From DATDAH01 sp963725155 (lineage in GTDB: Bacteria > Actinomycetota > Acidimicrobiia > Acidimicrobiales > DATDAH01), in the NCBI GenBank assembly GCA_963725155.1, contig CAVRXU010000005.1, positions 496,001 through 560,000 of the forward strand: DNA of 64,000 bases, in the 5' to 3' direction. Position numbers and translations under genes: made by a program. Numbering within the stretch: the stretch's first letter is position 1; every line of letters begins with the position of its first letter. A model generated the notes under the pieces. It searched no databases. It saw nothing but the letters and a program-made list of their open reading frames with translations, and had not been told where the DNA came from. Below are positions 7,232 through 15,486 of the stretch, piece after piece.

Positions 7232-9469
7232 GCGGGCCGGACCTCCACCGGGACGCCGTTGAGGACGGCGTTGCCGGACATCGGGTCCAGTTCGGCGCCG
7301 TCGGTGAGCAGGTTGACGTTCACGCCGGGACGCTTCCCTGCGACGGCCATCTGGATGCCGGGCAGGTCGTGGCCCCAACCGTGGGGGAGGGACACGACCC
7401 CGGGGCGGATCGACGTCGGTGACCTCGACCGGTGCGTCGAGCCGGCCCACCCTGCTGCTGACCCGGGCCGTGCCGCCGTCGGCCAGGCCGAGGCGATCGG
7501 CGTCGTCGGGGTGCACCTGCAGCGTGCACCGGTCCTTGCCCTTCACGAGGACGTCGACGTTGTGCATCCAGGAGTTGTTGGAGCGCACGTGGCGGCGTCC
7601 GATGAGGACCATCGTCCCGTTCACGGGCACGTCGAGGCTGGCGGCCAGGCGGTCGAGGTCGGCGCGCAGCGGCTCGCTCAGCACCTCGACCCGACCCGAT
7701 GTGGTCTTCAGCACGCCGGGGAGACGAGGCTCCAGCGGCCCGAGGTCGATGCCATGGGGGTTGGCCTCCAGCTTGGCCATCGACAGCCCGTCGGGGTCGG
7801 TGCCGAAGCCGTCGCCGTAGGGGCCGGCCCGCAGCATGAGGTCCAGCAGGCGCTCCTCCGGCGGGTGGTGGGCGACCGCCGCCCGGATGTCGTCCGGCTC
7901 CCGGTCGGCGATGGGGGAGTCCGGGGCGGTCTGCAGTGAGGCGAGCAGCCCGTCGAACAGCAGGTCGTCCACGATGGCGGGGTCCGCCGATGCCCCCTGG
8001 CCGGCGGCGATCAGGGCCAGGCGGGCCAGGATCTCGTGCTCGCCCACGGCGTTCTCGTCGGGCAGGACCGGCGGGGAGTAGTTGGCCACGTTGCGCACGG
8101 CCAAGCCGTAGAAGGCCAGGTCGTAATGGCCCCGGGTCAAGGCCGATGGCGGCGGCAGGATCACGTCGGCGTGGCGGGAGGTCTCGTTGATGTAGGGGTC
8201 GACGGCGACGTGGAACTCGAGGTCGGCGATGGCGGCGTCGAGGCGGGCGCCGTCCGGGGTCGACAGGACGGGGTTGCCGGCCACGGTGATGAGGGCCCGC
8301 ACCTGGTCCTCGCCCGGCGTCTCCATCTCGTCGGCCAGCGAGGCGACGGGGATCTCGCCCCGGATCTCCGGGAAGTCCCGTACCCGACTGGTCCAGCGAC
8401 CGGTGGCGAACCCCCGGCCGCCCCCTTCGCGGCCCCGGCGGCGGGAGTGGGCGGCGAGGGGGAACATGGCCCCGCCCGGCCGGTCCAGGTTGCCGGTGAC
8501 CAGGTTGAGGGCGTCGACGGCCCATGCCGCCAGTGTCCCGAAGGACACCGTGTGGGTCCCGATGCGGCCGTAGGCGACGGCGGTGGGCGCGGCGGCGAAC
8601 TCCCGGGCGAGGCGGCGGATGTCGTCGGCGGGGACGCCGGTGATGTCGGCCACGGCCTCGGGCGTGAACGGGGCGACGGCTTCGGGCAGGTCCTCCAGGC
8701 CGTCGCTGTGCTCACCCGCCACTCCAGCGTCGGCCTCGCCGTCGGCCAGCACGACCTGGACCATGGCCAGCAGCAGGTGGGCGTCGGTCCCGGGCCGGAT
8801 GGCCACGTGCTCGTCGGCCTCCTCCGCGGTGCGGGTGCGCCGGGGATCGACGACGACGACCCGACCGCCCCGGGCCTGGATGGCCTTGACCCGACCAGGG
8901 AAGTCGGGTGCTGTGCAGAGGCTCCCGTTGGACTCCCAGGGGTTGGCCCCGAGCATCAGGAGGAAATCGGTGCGGTCGATGTCCGGTACGGGCATGGCCC
9001 CGGGGTCACCGAAGAGGAGGCCCGAGGACACGTGCTTGGGCATCTGGTCCACCGTGCTGGCCGAACACAGGTTGCGGGTGCCCACCGACTGGATGAGCGG
9101 GCGCAGGTAGAGGGCCCCGCTCATGTGGTGGACCGACGGGTTGCCGAGGTACAGGGCCACGGCGTTGCGGCCGTGGGCGTCCCACACCTTGCTCAGGCCC
9201 TCCTCGACGAGGGCGAAGGCGGCATCCCACGTGACCTCCCGCCAACCGTCGCCGTCCTTGACCACGGGGGCCCGGAGCCAGTCCGGGTCCTCGTGGAGCT
9301 GCTTGAGCGTCGAACCCTTGGGGCAGATGAACCCGTGGCTGAAGACGTCGTCCCGGTCCCCCCGGATCCGCTTGATCGTGTCTCCCTCCAGCGTGATCTC
9401 CAGGCCGCAGGTCGCCTCGCAGAGCGGGCAGGTCCGGTAGGCGACGCGCTGGTCCTCCGTCTCGGTCAT
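7228..9469 (-). CDS. molybdopterin-dependent oxidoreductase (formate dehydrogenase-like), frameshifted near 7400
   Basis: Large Mo/W-bisPGD enzyme of about 746 residues after correction. The N-terminus has a [4Fe-4S] motif (CPLCEATC then FICPKG), followed by the molybdopterin core (MLGANPWESNG, VVVDPRRTRTAEEAD, PGTDAHLLLAM) and a C-terminal Molydop_binding domain (LQVHPDDADRLGL). Near 7398-7413 the frame breaks: the family ending (VVSLPHGWGHDLPG, then VPVEVRPA) continues in another frame to a stop at 7228. One extra base in a C/G run explains the length exactly. Start ATG 9469 opens right before the Fe-S motif, with GACAAT 6 nt upstream. Whether it acts on formate, a nitrogen oxide or another substrate cannot be decided, and no electron-transfer subunit is adjacent. 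Confidence 0.8.
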
Positions 9470-9496
9470 CGGCCCATTGTCGCGCCGAAGTCGCCC

Positions 9497-9502
9497 TAGC
9501 GT
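9497..9502 (+). promoter_or_regulatory. -10 element (TAGCGT) before the acetyltransferase gene
   Basis: TAGCGT ends 7 nt before GTG 9510, which selects that codon over in-frame GTGs at 9501 and 9513. The pattern implies a leaderless mRNA divergent from the molybdopterin gene. Confidence 0.5.
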
Positions 9503-9509
9503 GCGCTGC

Positions 9510-12056
9510 GTGGTGGAGGACGCGGAGCGGTGGGAGGCCGACGTGGTCCTCACCGACGGCGGCGTGGCCCACCTGAGGCCGATCCATCCGGACGACGCCG
9601 ACGCCGTCGTGGCCTTTCACCAGCGCCAGTCACCCGAAAGCCTCTACTACCGCTACTTCTCGCCCAAGCCGAGCCTGACCGCGGCCGAGGTGGCCCATCT
9701 CACGTCGGTCGAACCCGGCCGAGCCATGGCGTTCGTGGCCTTCGACGGCGACCTGCTCATCGGCATCGGCCGGTTCGACCACCTTCGGGGGAGCAACGAG
9801 GCGGAGCTGGCGTTCCAGGCCGACGAGTCCCACCGGGGTCGGGGCCTGGCCACGATCTTCCTCGAGTACCTCATCGCCGCCGCTCGGGAGGATGGTCTCG
9901 ACGGTCTGGTCGCCGAGGTCCTGCCCGACAACCGCCGGATGTTGGCGGTGTTCGAACGGGCGGGATTCGACGCCCGTCGCCAGTTCGCTGACGGCGTCAT
10001 CGAGGTCGAGCTCAGCCTCGACCCCACCGAGGCGTCGCGGGCGGCGATCGAGGACCGCGAGCAGCGAGCGGACGCCCGCTCGGTAGGTCGCCTCCTGGCC
10101 CCGTCGGCTGTGGCCGTGATCGCGGGGGAGGGCCCGGCCGGGGATCCGGCCCGGGCTGCGTTCGACCAGCTCGTGGCCCATGAGTTCGCCGGTCCTGTGG
10201 TGCGCGTGGGCGAGCCTTCGGCCTGGGCGGCACCGGCCCATGAGCGCATCGAGGACATCTCCGATGCCATCGACCTCGCCGTCGTGGCCGTTGCCCCTGG
10301 CGCACTGCACGCCACCCTCGCGGCCTGCGCGGCGAAGTCCGTGCGGGGGATCGTGCTCCTCACCCCGTCCGCCGAGGCACCGGCCGACCTGGTGGCGGTC
10401 GCCCGACGCTCCGGCATGCGCCTGATCGGACCCGGGGCCCTGGGTGTCGTGAACACCGCGCCGGACATCCGCCTGCACGCCTTGCCGTTGGCGGCGCCCG
10501 TCGGCCGCGGGCCCATCGGCTTCCTCAGCCAGTCGGGCTCGCTGGCCGCGGCGCTGCTCCAGCGGGCGGCGGTGCTGGGGCTCGGCTTCTCCAGCGTGGT
10601 GTCGGTGGGCGACAAGGCCGACCTGTCGGCCAACGACCTCCTCCAGTACTGGGAGCACGACGACGCCACCCAGGTCGTCGCCCTCTACCTGCAGTCCTTC
10701 GGCAACCCGCGCAAGTTCAGCCGCATCGCCCGGCGGGTGTCCCGGCGCAAACCCATCGTGGCCGTGAAGAGCGGCCGGGCCCCCGTGAACGCCCGCAGCG
10801 AGGAATGGCCCGACGACATGCTCGACGCCCTCATGCGCCAGACGGGCGTCATCCGGGTCGACACGACCGAGGAGCTCCTCGACGTGGCCCGCGTCCTGGC
10901 CACCCAGCCTGTGCCCATGGGCCGCCGTGTCGCGGTGGTGACCAACCGCGGCGGCCCGGCTCTGGTGACCGCCGACGCCTGCGCCGGGGGCGGCCTGGTC
11001 GTGGACAGCACCGTGGTGTTGGCCCAGGACGCCGACGTCACGGCCTGGGCCGAGGCGGTCAGCGCCGCACTGGCGGGCTCGGCCGATGCGGCCATCGTCG
11101 TCTGGGCTGATCCGTCCGGCGCGCCCGCCGGCGCCGCGCTGAAAGCGGTCGGGGTGGCGGCGACGAACGCGGGCAAGCCGGTGGTGGCCACCGTCATCGG
11201 TCGGGAACCGGGGGTCGGTCCCGTGCCCTCCTTCTCCTTCCCCGAGCGCGCGGCCCGGAGCCTCGGGCGGGTGGCCTCCTACGGAGCCTGGCTCGGCCGG
11301 CCGGCCGGTGTGGTCCCGGCCTGGGAGGGCGTCGATGTGGACCGCGCCCGGGGCCTGGTCGACGCCGTCCTGGCCGACAGCCCGTCGGGCCGGCGCCTGG
11401 CCATCGACGAGCTCGACGGGCTCCTCACCGCCTTCGGCCTCCGGGCCCCGGGCGGCCGGGTCGTGGCCGACGAGCGGGAGGCGGCCGACGCCCTCGACGC
11501 TCTCGGCGGCCCGGTGGTCCTGAAGGCCCTCGGCTTGAGCCGCCTGGGCAAGGTGGAGGCGCAGGGCGTGGCCCTTGACCTGAACGAGCCCCACGAGGTC
11601 CGGGCCGCCTACCAGCGCATGACCAGGCACCTCGGCGACGCCATGCGCCCGGCGCTCCTGCAGCAGATGGTCCCCCCGGGGGCCGACGTCCTGGTGAGGC
11701 TCCACCAGCACCCCCGATGGGGCTCGACGGTCAGCATCGGCGTGGGCGGCGCGGTGGCGGGCGCTCTCGACGACCGGGTCCAGCGAGTGGTGCCCCTGAC
11801 CGACCTCGACGCCGGGCGCCTGATCGATGCCTCACCGGTACACCGCCTGATCGAAGCCTGCGGGCCCGCGGCCGACCGGGCGCCGTTGGAGGATCTGGTC
11901 CTCCGGGTGTCCGCCCTGGCCGACGCCCTGCCGGAAGTGGCCACGCTGGCCCTCAACCCCGTGATCGTCGGGCCCGAGGTGGCCTGGGTCACGGCGGCGT
12001 CGGCCGAGGTGCGACCCTGGACCCCCGGACCCGACCCCGGCCTCAGGAGACTGTGA
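9510..12056 (+). CDS. GNAT acetyltransferase fused to ADP-forming acyl-CoA synthetase-like domains (Pat-type)
   Basis: Protein lysine acetyltransferase-type fusion of 848 residues. An N-terminal GNAT domain (about 15-165; HRGRGLATIFLEYL is the acetyl-CoA pyrophosphate loop) is followed by a CoA-binding domain (about 190-310), a succinyl-CoA-ligase-like domain (GFLSQSGSLAAALLQRA and SVGDKADLSANDLL) and an ATP-grasp domain (about 625-845; GPVVLKALG). Enteric Pat has the GNAT domain C-terminal; the N-terminal order is the actinobacterial form. Such enzymes acetylate acetyl-CoA synthetases and related ligases, and sirtuins reverse it; a sirtuin lies at 55655. I cannot tell whether the synthetase part is catalytic. 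The next gene starts one base inside this stop (TGATG). Confidence 0.85.
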   Translation: MVEDAERWEADVVLTDGGVAHLRPIHPDDADAVVAFHQRQSPESLYYRYFSPKPSLTAAEVAHLTSVEPGRAMAFVAFDGDLLIGIGRFDHLRGSNEAELAFQADESHRGRGLATIFLEYLIAAAREDGLDGLVAEVLPDNRRMLAVFERAGFDARRQFADGVIEVELSLDPTEASRAAIEDREQRADARSVGRLLAPSAVAVIAGEGPAGDPARAAFDQLVAHEFAGPVVRVGEPSAWAAPAHERIEDISDAIDLAVVAVAPGALHATLAACAAKSVRGIVLLTPSAEAPADLVAVARRSGMRLIGPGALGVVNTAPDIRLHALPLAAPVGRGPIGFLSQSGSLAAALLQRAAVLGLGFSSVVSVGDKADLSANDLLQYWEHDDATQVVALYLQSFGNPRKFSRIARRVSRRKPIVAVKSGRAPVNARSEEWPDDMLDALMRQTGVIRVDTTEELLDVARVLATQPVPMGRRVAVVTNRGGPALVTADACAGGGLVVDSTVVLAQDADVTAWAEAVSAALAGSADAAIVVWADPSGAPAGAALKAVGVAATNAGKPVVATVIGREPGVGPVPSFSFPERAARSLGRVASYGAWLGRPAGVVPAWEGVDVDRARGLVDAVLADSPSGRRLAIDELDGLLTAFGLRAPGGRVVADEREAADALDALGGPVVLKALGLSRLGKVEAQGVALDLNEPHEVRAAYQRMTRHLGDAMRPALLQQMVPPGADVLVRLHQHPRWGSTVSIGVGGAVAGALDDRVQRVVPLTDLDAGRLIDASPVHRLIEACGPAADRAPLEDLVLRVSALADALPEVATLALNPVIVGPEVAWVTAASAEVRPWTPGPDPGLRRL

Positions 12057-13030
12057 TGCGCGCCATCGTGCTGGAGACCTATGGCGGACCCGAGGTCCTC
12101 ACCCTGCGGGACGTACCCGACCCGGCTCCGGGCCCCGAGGAGGTGCTGGTCGCCATCGCCGGCTCCGCCGTCAACCGGGCGGACGTCCTGCAACGGATGG
12201 GCCTCTATCCCGGCCCGCCGGGTGAGCACGAGATCCCGGGCATGGAGTACGCCGGACGGGTCGCCGCCCTCGGCGAGCGGGTCACCGCCTGGTCGGAGGG
12301 CGACGAGGTCATGGGCATCGTCGGCGGCGGGGCGTACGCCGAACTGGTCTGCGCCCACGAGCGCCAGGTCCTGCCGGTCCCGCCGGAGCTGGCTCTGGCT
12401 GACGCGGCCGCGGTGCCCGAGGTCTTCCTCACCGCCTACGACGCCCTCGTCGTCCAGGGCGGGCTGACGTCGGGGCGCACGGCGCTGGTCCACGCCGGCG
12501 CGTCGGGCGTCGGCACGGCGGCCATTCAGCTGGCCCGGTCCATCGGGGCCCGCATCGTCGTCACCACGTCGACCGGCAAGGTCGAGGCCTGCCGGGACCT
12601 GGGTGCCGACCTGGTCGTCGACTACACCCAGGACGACTTCGTCGCCGCGGTGGATGAGTTCACGGGCGGCGCGGGGGTGGATGTTGTCCTCGACGTGATC
12701 GGCGGCGACTACGTGGACCGCAACCTGCGCTGCGCCCGGGTGACGGGCCGGGTCATCCAGGTCGGCCTCATGGGCTCGGGGGTGGCCGAGGTCTCGGTCG
12801 GTCTGCTGCTGCAGAAGCGCCTCCAGCTCATCGGGACGGTGCTGCGAGGCCGTCCGATCGAGGAGAAGATCGCGGCCACCCAGCGCTTCGGGGCCGAGGT
12901 CCTGCCCCGCTTCGCCGACGGCAGCCTGACCCCGGTGATCGACTCCCGGTATCCGCTGGCCGATGTGGCGGAGGCCCACCGACGGATGGAGGCCAACGAG
13001 AACGTCGGCAAGCTCCTGCTGGAGGTGTGA
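12056..13030 (+). CDS. NAD(P)H:quinone oxidoreductase, zinc-free MDR (PIG3-like)
   Basis: Medium-chain reductase of 324 residues without the zinc cysteines of alcohol dehydrogenases. It shows NRADVLQRMGLYPGPPG, a PIG3/QOR hallmark, GMEYAGRVAALG, and the nucleotide motif ALVHAGASGVGTAAIQLA. Expected reaction is NADPH-dependent reduction of quinones or enones. Its ATG overlaps the stop of the upstream acetyltransferase by one base, so the two are probably co-translated. It ends 5 bp from the convergent citrate synthase stop. Confidence 0.88.
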   Translation: MRAIVLETYGGPEVLTLRDVPDPAPGPEEVLVAIAGSAVNRADVLQRMGLYPGPPGEHEIPGMEYAGRVAALGERVTAWSEGDEVMGIVGGGAYAELVCAHERQVLPVPPELALADAAAVPEVFLTAYDALVVQGGLTSGRTALVHAGASGVGTAAIQLARSIGARIVVTTSTGKVEACRDLGADLVVDYTQDDFVAAVDEFTGGAGVDVVLDVIGGDYVDRNLRCARVTGRVIQVGLMGSGVAEVSVGLLLQKRLQLIGTVLRGRPIEEKIAATQRFGAEVLPRFADGSLTPVIDSRYPLADVAEAHRRMEANENVGKLLLEV

Positions 13031-13035
13031 GTGCG

Positions 13036-14304
13036 CTAGCGCTGGTGGAGGGGGACGAAATCCCGGTTCGGCGTCCCCACGTAGACCTGACGGGGCCGGG
13101 AGATGCGCTGGTTCTGCTGGAGCATCTCCTGCCAGTGGGCCAGCCAGCCCGAGACCCGGGGGATGGCGAAGAGAACCGGGAACATCTCCTGGGGGAAGCC
13201 CATGGCCTGGTAGATGAGGCCGGAGTAGAAGTCGACGTTCGGGTAGAGCTTGCGGCTGATGAAGTACTCGTCCTCGAGGGCGACCTCCTCCAGCTTCAGG
13301 GCGATGTCCAACAGCGGGTTCTGGCCGGTGACCCGGAAGACCTCGTCGGCGGTGCGCTTGATGATCTTCGCCCGGGGGTCGTAGTTCTTGTAGACCCGGT
13401 GGCCGAAGCCCTGGAGCCGGGTCTCCCCCGCCTTCACCTTCGCGATGTAGGGCTCGACGTTGTCGTACGTGCCGATCTCCTCGAGCATCTTGATCACGGC
13501 CTCGTTGGCCCCACCGTGGCGGGGGCCGTAGAGGGCCGCCGCCGCCGCCGAGGTGGCGATGTAGGGGTCGGCGTGGGCGCTGCCGACGACCCGCATGGCG
13601 GTGGTCGAGCAGTTCTGCTCGTGGTCGGCGTGGAGGATGAACAGCACGTCCAAGGCGCGGGACAACACCGGGTCGGGCTGGTAACGGGGCTCGGCGATCT
13701 TCCACATCATCGACTGGAAGTTCTCGGCGAAGCTCAGGGAGTTGTCCGGGTACACGAACGGCATGCCCTGGCTGAACCGGTAGGCGCCGGCGGCCAGCGT
13801 CGGCATCTTGGCGATGAGGCGGGTGATCTGCATCAGCCGAACTGCAGGATCATCGATGGCCTTGGCCTCGGGATAGAAGGTCGAGAGTCCGGCCACGGTG
13901 GCCACCAGGATCCCCATCGGGTGGGCGTCGTGGTGGAAGCCCTCGAGGAACCTCTTGCGGATGTTCTCGTGGATGAAGGTGTGGGTCGTGATCTCGTGGA
14001 TCCACGTGTCGAGCTGCTCGCGGTTCGGCAGCTCGCCGTGGATCAGCAGGTAGGCCACCTCGAGGTACGTGGCCCGCTCGGCCAGCTGCTCGATGGGGTA
14101 CCCGCGGTAGCGGAGGATGCCGGCCTCGCCGTCCAGCTCGCAGATGGCGCTCTCGGTGGCCGCCGTCGTGCTGAACGCGGGGTCGAGGAACCACACGTTG
14201 GGGAGGAGCTTCGACCAAGCCGAGGCGTCGACGCCGCCGTTGGTGATCGGGACCTCGACCGATTCTCCCGTGCGGTTGTCGGTGATCGTCACGGACTCGG
14301 GCAT
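13036..14304 (-). CDS. gltA: citrate synthase (type II, hexameric)
   Basis: Condenses oxaloacetate and acetyl-CoA to citrate in the TCA cycle. The 422-residue protein has the N-terminal beta-sheet domain of NADH-type enzymes and all catalytic segments: ILHADHEQNCST (first His), GPRHGGANEAV, GFGHRVYKNYDPRAK (second His) and LYPNVDFYSG (Asp). Start ATG 14304 is preceded by TAACCT at 6 nt, so the mRNA is probably leaderless. A LysR gene reading the same way lies 29 bp upstream and could be co-transcribed. Aconitase, the next enzyme of the cycle, is 3 kb away. Confidence 0.95.
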   Translation of the reverse strand: MPESVTITDNRTGESVEVPITNGGVDASAWSKLLPNVWFLDPAFSTTAATESAICELDGEAGILRYRGYPIEQLAERATYLEVAYLLIHGELPNREQLDTWIHEITTHTFIHENIRKRFLEGFHHDAHPMGILVATVAGLSTFYPEAKAIDDPAVRLMQITRLIAKMPTLAAGAYRFSQGMPFVYPDNSLSFAENFQSMMWKIAEPRYQPDPVLSRALDVLFILHADHEQNCSTTAMRVVGSAHADPYIATSAAAAALYGPRHGGANEAVIKMLEEIGTYDNVEPYIAKVKAGETRLQGFGHRVYKNYDPRAKIIKRTADEVFRVTGQNPLLDIALKLEEVALEDEYFISRKLYPNVDFYSGLIYQAMGFPQEMFPVLFAIPRVSGWLAHWQEMLQQNQRISRPRQVYVGTPNRDFVPLHQR

Positions 14305-14310
14305 GGGGCG

Positions 14311-14316
14311 AGGTTA
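14311..14316 (-). promoter_or_regulatory. -10 element (TAACCT) before citrate synthase
   Basis: On the minus strand TAACCT ends 6 nt before ATG 14304, matching the leaderless pattern. It suggests citrate synthase can be transcribed independently of the upstream LysR gene. Confidence 0.5.
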
Positions 14317-14333
14317 CGTCCTCGTCGGCGCCC

Positions 14334-15260
14334 TCAGGTAGGGGCCGAGGGATGCAGCCCGGGGCGTTCGGCGACGCCCGTGGCCACGACGTCGACGAGC
14401 AGGTCGCGCACGGCTGCGGCAGGTGAGGAGAGCAGGCCCCGGCGGCGCTGGGCCAGGCCGACGGTGCGGGGCCGGAGACCGTCGACGGCGATGACCCGCC
14501 ACGGCTCGTCGGCCCGGGGTGGGACGGCGGGGACCGCAGAGGCGGGGAGCACGGCGGCACCGAAGCCGGCGATGACCAGCGAGGCCAGCAGGCGCATGCC
14601 GTCGATCTCGGCCCGGGCCCGCAGCCGCACGCCGACGGCGGCAGCCTGGACATCCAACTCGTCCCGAAACGCCGTCCCGATGGGCTCGAGCAGCAGGTCG
14701 TAGTCGGCCAGCACCCGGAGGTCCACGGTGGGAGCGGCGCCCAGGGGATGGTCGGGGGGGACGAGCAGGATGCGGTCCTCGTCGAAGAGGGGCTCGGTCT
14801 GGCTCTCCATGCTCTCGGCGGGGAGGTTGACGATGGCCAGGTCGAGGTCGCCCCGGTCGACCCGGGGGAGCAGGGAGGTCGTGGTGGCGTCCACCAGCAC
14901 CATCCGCACCTCGGGGTAGTGCTCCTCGAGGGCCTCGAACAGGAGCGGGGCCAACCAGCGGGCGGTGGTGCCGATCATGCCGAGCCGGGCCGTCCCCGCG
15001 ACCCGGGCACCCAGGGAGGCCACGTCGGACGAGAGGGCCTCGAGCTCGGCCCGGATGCGGATGGCCCGCGTCAGCACGGCTTCGCCCTCCTTGGTCGGCC
15101 GGCCCGTCGCCCGGTCGATGAGGGTCGCGCCCAGCTCCTTCTCCAGTCGGGCCACGTGGGTGGAGACGTTGGACTGGACCGTGTGCAGGGCCCGGGCGGC
15201 GGAGGAGAACCCACCGTGCTCGGCCACGGCCAGGAGGGCGTTGAGCTGTCGGAGATCCAT
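14334..15260 (-). CDS. LysR family transcriptional regulator
   Basis: 308-residue LysR-type regulator. The N-terminal winged helix reads MDLRQLNALLAVAEHGGFSS then SNVSTHVARLEKELG, the usual recognition helix; a periplasmic-binding-protein-like effector domain spans about 90-295. ATG 15260 begins exactly at the canonical MDLRQL start. It lies divergent from the 6C-like RNA, and a TGTTAC direct repeat (15273-15278 and 15284-15289) sits in its upstream region. Targets may include citrate synthase immediately downstream, but that is inference from position only. Confidence 0.88.
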   Translation of the reverse strand: MDLRQLNALLAVAEHGGFSSAARALHTVQSNVSTHVARLEKELGATLIDRATGRPTKEGEAVLTRAIRIRAELEALSSDVASLGARVAGTARLGMIGTTARWLAPLLFEALEEHYPEVRMVLVDATTTSLLPRVDRGDLDLAIVNLPAESMESQTEPLFDEDRILLVPPDHPLGAAPTVDLRVLADYDLLLEPIGTAFRDELDVQAAAVGVRLRARAEIDGMRLLASLVIAGFGAAVLPASAVPAVPPRADEPWRVIAVDGLRPRTVGLAQRRRGLLSSPAAAVRDLLVDVVATGVAERPGLHPSAPT

Positions 15261-15295
15261 CGCGGAGAGCGATGTTACCCATCTGTTACAACTGC

Positions 15296-15324
15296 TTGAC
15301 CGATCTTGTGAACGGGCGCACAAT
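15296..15324 (+). promoter_or_regulatory. promoter of the 6C-like RNA (TTGACC-17-CACAAT)
   Basis: TTGACC (15296-15301) and CACAAT (15319-15324) are separated by exactly 17 bp. They predict transcription from about A15331, at the base of the C-rich hairpin series. The downstream stretch to 15340 closely resembles the region upstream of the GntR gene at 19252. Confidence 0.6.
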
Positions 15325-15330
15325 ACCTCT

Positions 15331-15461
15331 ACAAGACAAGCCGAGGAATCCTCCTTCCCCCAAGGAGCGACTCGGCCGAGTTCCGAGGGTCGGTCCCCCC
15401 CATAGCCCTCGGGACGTAGCAATGCAGGGGCCGGCTCTTCCCCCCGGAGCCGGTCCCTTTT
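15331..15461 (+). ncRNA. 6C-like small RNA
   Basis: No ORF fits here, but three hairpins with cytosine-run loops follow a good promoter. Hairpin 1: CTCCTT/AAGGAG (15351-15367) with a CCCCC loop. Hairpin 2: CCGAGGG/CCCTCGG (15383-15412) with seven Cs in the loop. Hairpin 3: CCGGCTC/GAGCCGG (15431-15453) with six Cs in the loop, followed by TCCCTTTT as an intrinsic terminator. C-rich hairpin loops define the actinobacterial 6C RNA, an abundant regulatory sRNA thought to pair with G-rich mRNAs. It lies just before a HAD-IB gene; as I recall, the mycobacterial 6C RNA also neighbours a HAD-type gene. The 5' end is predicted, not known. Confidence 0.75.
15431..15461 (+). terminator. intrinsic terminator of the 6C-like RNA
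   Basis: A 7-bp GC stem (15431-15437 with 15447-15453) closes a TTCCCCCCG loop and is followed by TCCCTTTT. It doubles as the last C-loop hairpin of the RNA and separates it from the next gene's own -10 box at 15474. Confidence 0.65.
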
Positions 15462-15473
15462 GCTGTCCGGGGC

Positions 15474-15479
15474 TAGCTT
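15474..15479 (+). promoter_or_regulatory. -10 element (TAGCTT) before the HAD-IB/PlsC gene
   Basis: TAGCTT ends 7 nt before ATG 15487. It gives the fusion gene its own leaderless start downstream of the RNA terminator. Confidence 0.5.
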
Positions 15480-15486
15480 GCTGGGC

